Positions 60,726 to 64,000 of a stretch of DNA of 64,000 nucleotides are shown piece after piece. The stretch comes from G963667915 sp965197385 (GTDB lineage: Bacteria; Acidobacteriota; Vicinamibacteria; Vicinamibacterales; UBA823). The stretch is from positions 1 to 64,000 of the forward strand of contig CBDANA010000008.1 in NCBI GenBank assembly GCA_965197385.1, written 5' to 3'. The translations under genes and the position numbers were made by a program. A model generated the notes under the pieces. It saw only the letters and a list, made by a program, of their open reading frames with translations. It did not search any database and had not been told where the DNA came from. Positions within the stretch are counted from its first letter, which is position 1, and the number at the start of each line of letters is the position of its first letter.

Positions 60726-62351
60726 TCATGGCACCGACGGCGGCGCCGTGTGCTCACGATATTCGGCTGGATCGATCGGCACGTCGATCACGACCGGATC
60801 GCCCGTCCGCCGGCCCTCCCGCACCGCCGCCTCGAGCCCGTCCAGCGTCGTCACCCGGCGGCTCCACGCGCCCAGCGCGGCCGCCGCGGCAGCGAAGTCC
60901 GCCTCACCGTACCGGACGCCGCGTTCGGTGAGACCGCGGCGCGATTGCGCCTCCTGAATCAGGCTGAGCGACGCGTCGTTGAACACGACGACCACGATCG
61001 GCAGCTGGAGTCGCACGCAGGTCTCGACGTCGGCCAGCGTCATGCCGAATCCGCCGTCGCCGATCGTGCACAGCACCGGACGCCCGGGATGGACCAGCGT
61101 CGCCGCCATGGCCGCCGGCAAGCCGTAGCTCATCGAGGACAGCCCGTTCGATTCGAAGAAGGTCATCGGCTCATAGGTCGTCCACACCTGCGACGTCACG
61201 AACTTCACGGACCCGACGTCGGTCGTCGCAATCGTCTCGCGCGGCAGAATGTCCCGCAGACGACGGACGACCGCGCTGGGGGACAACCCGGCCTCCCCGG
61301 ATGCGGCCGGCTCCAAGATCGACGCCAGCCGCCGTCGAAACGTCGTCAGCTTGTCGTCGGTCCACTCGACGCCGCCCAGGTCGGCATCGCTCAGGGCCGC
61401 CAGCGACTCCCCGACCGCCCCCGCGAGCTCGAGCGCCGGGCGGAACCGGCCCGCCGCGATCGACAGTGGGCCGATGTTGACCAGCGGCGTCGTCTGGTGC
61501 CAGAGCTTGTCCGATTCGACCGGCTCGAATCCCACACCGACGAGCAGGTCGGCCGACGTCAGAAAGTCCACGATGGCGCCGTCGCCCGACACCCCGGCGC
61601 ACACGCCGAAGAACTGCGGGTGATCTTCGGACAGCATGCCCTTGGCCTTCGGCGTCACGAACACCGGCGCGCCCAGGTGCTCGACGAACCGGCGGACGGC
61701 GTTGGCGTCATCGGCCACGAGGTCGAGGCCGAGCAGGACGACGGGACGACTGGCCTCGCGCAGCCGTGCGATCATCTGCCCGATCGCCTCGGCTGAGGGG
61801 GATGGCACGGGCGCGGGCTCGAGCGGCTCGTCGGCCGGATCGGAGATCTGCCAATCAGCCACCTGGGCAACGTCACTCGGCAGGGCGATGTGTACTGGAC
61901 CCATGCGCGGCTCCAGCGCCGTACGGAACGCCCGGCGGACTTTGCGGGCCGTATCCTCCCCGTCGAGCGTCAGCGCCGCCTTCGTGAATGGCCGGTAGAC
62001 GGCGTTCAGATCGAGCTGTTGATGCGTCACGTACGGCCGGACGGCCGTGGACGTCGCGGCAGTGATCGCCAGGAGCGGCGAGCGATCGAGAAACGCGTTG
62101 GCGACCCTGAGCGTCATATTCACGGCGCCTGGACCGAGCGTGGCGACGCAGACACCGGGTCGCCGGAGCATCTGGCCGGTCGTATCCGCCATGAACGACG
62201 CGGTCGCCTCGTGCCGCGTCAGCACGAAGTCGATGTCGACCCGGCGGGCCGCCTCGACGAAGTCGAGGATCTCGCCGCCCGGCAACCCGAAGACCGTCGT
62301 GACGCCGCCTGCCTTGAGCGTTCGGGCCAGCACCTCGGCGCAGGTCGGCAT
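60726..62351 (-). CDS. Thiamine-diphosphate enzyme, acetolactate synthase-like
   Basis: The 541-aa protein has the three TPP-enzyme domains: N-terminal with GLPGGEILDFVEAARR and the catalytic glutamate in LTRHEATASFMADT; middle domain (RPVVLLGLDLVADDANAV); C-terminal PP domain with the TPP motif IGDGGFGMTLADVETCVRLQ and VVVFND. It resembles IlvB-type acetolactate synthase or related 2-oxoacid decarboxylases; without a neighbouring small subunit, a catabolic role is as likely as branched-chain amino-acid synthesis. Confidence 0.88.
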   Translation of the reverse strand: MPTCAEVLARTLKAGGVTTVFGLPGGEILDFVEAARRVDIDFVLTRHEATASFMADTTGQMLRRPGVCVATLGPGAVNMTLRVANAFLDRSPLLAITAATSTAVRPYVTHQQLDLNAVYRPFTKAALTLDGEDTARKVRRAFRTALEPRMGPVHIALPSDVAQVADWQISDPADEPLEPAPVPSPSAEAIGQMIARLREASRPVVLLGLDLVADDANAVRRFVEHLGAPVFVTPKAKGMLSEDHPQFFGVCAGVSGDGAIVDFLTSADLLVGVGFEPVESDKLWHQTTPLVNIGPLSIAAGRFRPALELAGAVGESLAALSDADLGGVEWTDDKLTTFRRRLASILEPAASGEAGLSPSAVVRRLRDILPRETIATTDVGSVKFVTSQVWTTYEPMTFFESNGLSSMSYGLPAAMAATLVHPGRPVLCTIGDGGFGMTLADVETCVRLQLPIVVVVFNDASLSLIQEAQSRRGLTERGVRYGEADFAAAAAALGAWSRRVTTLDGLEAAVREGRRTGDPVVIDVPIDPAEYREHTAPPSVP

Positions 62352-62381
62352 CTCTCACCAGTAGCGCGGGATGTTAGTCCG

Positions 62382-63161
62382 TTAGTACCCGCTGCCGCCG
62401 CCCCGGGCCGAGTCCGGCACCGACGCCTGATAGATCACCCGGCCGACGAAGAACGGGCCCATCGCCTGGATGAACTCGGAGGTCTGGCGAGTGAATCGCA
62501 TGTCTTTGATCAGCTTGGACAACGGATACAGGTCCGGCCCGAGAATGCCGAGCACGAATTCATTGTCGTCCCGATCCAGGCCGTGGCACTCCAGCCGAAT
62601 GTCGACGGCATGGCCGGCCTCGCCGTAGCCGCGCCCGATCATCGCGTGCTCGCCCATGATCTTCGCCTGCTCGCCCCGCGGAAGCCGGTTGAACGCACCG
62701 AAGCGCCTGAGTGGATACCACACGGCCCACTCGAGCTCTGGGTTGAGCGCGTGCCGCCGCGCCTTGCGCAGCAGGAAGTCTTCCACGTCTGGCTCCCGGC
62801 CGCCCGCATACGTCCGACCGAGCATCGTGAAATCTGGAAGGGGCATCAGCGCGGTGAACTCCGGCGTGAGGAACAACTCGCGCGCCACGGTGGCGAAGTG
62901 GCGCGGATCCTCCGTCAGCACCAGCACACCGATACCGCGCGGATCGTTCACGTTGGCGTAGACCACGGCTTCCAGCCCACTCCGCCGAACCGCCTCGACC
63001 GCCGGCGCTGTGTCCAGCACACCGGTAAACACCTGCAACTGCACGAACAGCCGCCGATCGAGCGTCTGCGGCGCGCCGCGCCGCGGCCCGCCATGCTCCA
63101 GCAGGTCTGGAACGAAGCGGTCGAACGGCGCTCCCCCAACTGATGCGTGTCGGTCACCCAT
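62382..63161 (-). CDS. Chlorite dismutase-family protein
   Basis: From ATG 63161 the 259-aa protein has two ferredoxin-like halves: LFVQLQVFTGVLDTAPAVEA and, in the second half, WAVWYPLRRFGAFNRLPRGE, IMGEHAMIGRGYGEAGHAVD, RLECHGLDRDDNEFVLGILG and DLYPLSKLIKDMRFTR, the chlorite dismutase/HemQ family pattern with a possible haem-ligand histidine. True chlorite turnover and coproheme decarboxylation both need extra residues I cannot verify, so the function is open. A GTG one codon earlier is also possible. The start lies one base after a hexanucleotide repeat. Confidence 0.82.
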   Translation of the reverse strand: MGDRHASVGGAPFDRFVPDLLEHGGPRRGAPQTLDRRLFVQLQVFTGVLDTAPAVEAVRRSGLEAVVYANVNDPRGIGVLVLTEDPRHFATVARELFLTPEFTALMPLPDFTMLGRTYAGGREPDVEDFLLRKARRHALNPELEWAVWYPLRRFGAFNRLPRGEQAKIMGEHAMIGRGYGEAGHAVDIRLECHGLDRDDNEFVLGILGPDLYPLSKLIKDMRFTRQTSEFIQAMGPFFVGRVIYQASVPDSARGGGSGY

Positions 63162-63162
63162 C

Positions 63163-63276
63163 ACTCATACTCATACTCATACTCATACTCATACTCATAC
63201 TCATACTCATACTCATACTCATACTCATACTCATACTCATACTCATACTCATACTCATACTCATACTCATACTCAT
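63163..63276. repeat. Hexanucleotide tandem repeat, 19 copies of ACTCAT
   Basis: Nineteen perfect copies (114 bp). On the minus strand they read ATGAGT, directly before the chlorite dismutase-family gene start. Copy-number change would alter promoter or leader spacing by 6 bp without affecting the coding frame. The repeat also yields low-complexity artefact frames. Confidence 0.98.
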
Positions 63277-63369
63277 ACGCTGATGCCTCGCCCCGGGCAC
63301 CCTCGGCGGCGCCCGAACGCACGGATCTTACCTCGGGAACGGCATGGCGGTCGCGCCCGGCGGCACGGC

Positions 63370-64000
63370 TTACGCGCCGTCGAGAACTGCTCGCACCTTT
63401 CGGGTGAGGGTCTCCTCCGTCAACGGTTTCGGCAGGAACGCGAGCCCAGGCTCCAGGACCCCGTGGCGCACGATCAACTGATCGGCGAACCCGGACATGT
63501 AGAGCACTTTCAGCGTCGGACAGAGCTCGGAGGCGGCCATGGCCAGCTCCCGACCGTTCATACCCCGCATGACGACGTCGGTCAGCAGCAAATCGACCCG
63601 GCCGGCATGGGCGCGGCATTCACGTAGCGCGGCCGCGCCGCCCGACGCCTCGATGACGGTGTAGCCGCTCTTCTGGAGGACCTGACGGGCCAGCTGGCGC
63701 ACGGACTGCTCGTCGTCGACGAGCAAAATCGTCTCGGTGCCGCGGGGATTCGCGCTCGACGCCTCGGGCGCGGTCGCCGAGTTGGCTGGCCCCTCGACTT
63801 CCGGCAGATAAATTCGGAAGGTCGTCCCCTGCCCCGGCTCGGACTCGGCCGTGATCGTCCCGCCACTCTGGGTGACGATGCCGTAGGCGGTCGACAATCC
63901 GAGCCCGGCCCCCTTGCCGCGAGGCTTCGTCGTGAAGAACGGCTCGAAGACATGCGCACGCGTCTCCTCTCGCCGACCAGGGCACGCAGGCGCGGCGCGC
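63370..64000 (-). CDS. C-terminal part of a hybrid sensor histidine kinase
   Basis: The frame enters from beyond 64000. It holds the end of the HATPase domain (HVFEPFFTTKPRGKGAGLGL, then STAYGIVTQSGGTITAESEP) and a receiver domain: TETILLVDDEQSVRQLARQV, the phosphoacceptor in DLLLTDVVMRGMNG, and KPLTEETL near the end. So the protein autophosphorylates elsewhere and can pass phosphate to its own receiver. The N-terminal sensor and HisKA parts lie outside the window. The stop is at 63370. Confidence 0.88.
   Translation of the reverse strand, partial: RAAPACPGRREETRAHVFEPFFTTKPRGKGAGLGLSTAYGIVTQSGGTITAESEPGQGTTFRIYLPEVEGPANSATAPEASSANPRGTETILLVDDEQSVRQLARQVLQKSGYTVIEASGGAAALRECRAHAGRVDLLLTDVVMRGMNGRELAMAASELCPTLKVLYMSGFADQLIVRHGVLEPGLAFLPKPLTEETLTRKVRAVLDGA

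Noticed and set aside
63163..63276. CRISPR array
   Set aside because: The repeat unit is 6 bp with no spacers and no cas genes are present; it is a simple tandem repeat.
63010..63627. Open frames rich in HTHT or EYEY residues
   Set aside because: They are translations of the ACTCAT hexanucleotide repeat plus antisense of flanking genes.

Overview
The window is GC-rich bacterial DNA. Several genes right of about 37 kb (a VWA protein of the acidobacterial 'VWFA-related' type, an OmpA lipoprotein, a GH172/DUF2961 secreted enzyme, exported amidohydrolases, an FtsX/MacB-like exporter) suggest an Acidobacteriota genome, perhaps class Vicinamibacteria. This is an inference from gene content; there is no rRNA in the window and the only tRNA trace is a 3'-end fragment. 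LEFT PART (1-37.4 kb): a defence and mobile-element island. In order it holds a DarT-DarG ADP-ribosylation toxin-antitoxin pair; a Type III restriction-modification operon whose res gene is cut by an IS3-family element; a frameshifted hypothetical gene; IS630 and an integrase-type IS; a chromosomal-looking pair (zinc metallopeptidase, methyltransferase); remnants of IS110, tyrosine integrases and IS1380; an intact P4-type integrase; a HigB-HigA pair; a DUF4238 protein; a four-gene ubiquitin-like conjugation operon (Ubl, E2-like, JAB protease, E1-like); a divergent XRE-ImmA pair; a second DUF4238 protein; a frameshifted small membrane protein; a HEPN-type protein; two small genes behind duplicated 217-bp leaders; gene fragments and another IS3; RelE/XRE and HigB/HigA-like pairs; a truncated nuclease-like gene, IS5, IS6 and a Tn3-type resolvase fragment. 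RIGHT PART (37.4-64 kb): mostly ordinary chromosome, interrupted at 40.8-45.8 kb by IS1182, IS6 and IS110 copies. It carries a VWA-OmpA pair, a purine-type NCS2 permease, an LCM-family methyltransferase, a frameshifted exported amidohydrolase with an aminotransferase and a SpoU RNA methyltransferase, and a minus-strand run of M20 peptidase, HlyD-like adaptor, FtsX permease, ABC ATPase and GH172-like enzyme, then amidohydrolase, Ogt, M23 peptidase, DinB-like protein, a broken beta-lactamase-like gene, a TPP enzyme, a chlorite-dismutase-family protein and the end of a hybrid sensor kinase. The most interesting unit is 18.2-26.1 kb. The Ubl ends in a lone C-terminal glycine, the JAB protein keeps a JAMM motif, the E1 is a single ThiF domain, and the E2-like protein has no cysteine at all, so classical E2 thioester chemistry is impossible. 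Two DUF4238 proteins and an XRE-ImmA regulator flank the operon. Other points of note are a 194-bp MITE whose two ends supply the stop codons of both convergent neighbours, a related MITE end that appears to have become the start codon and signal-peptide beginning of an amidohydrolase, a 19-copy hexanucleotide repeat just before a start codon, and an IS110 with a long non-coding left end that may encode a bridge RNA.
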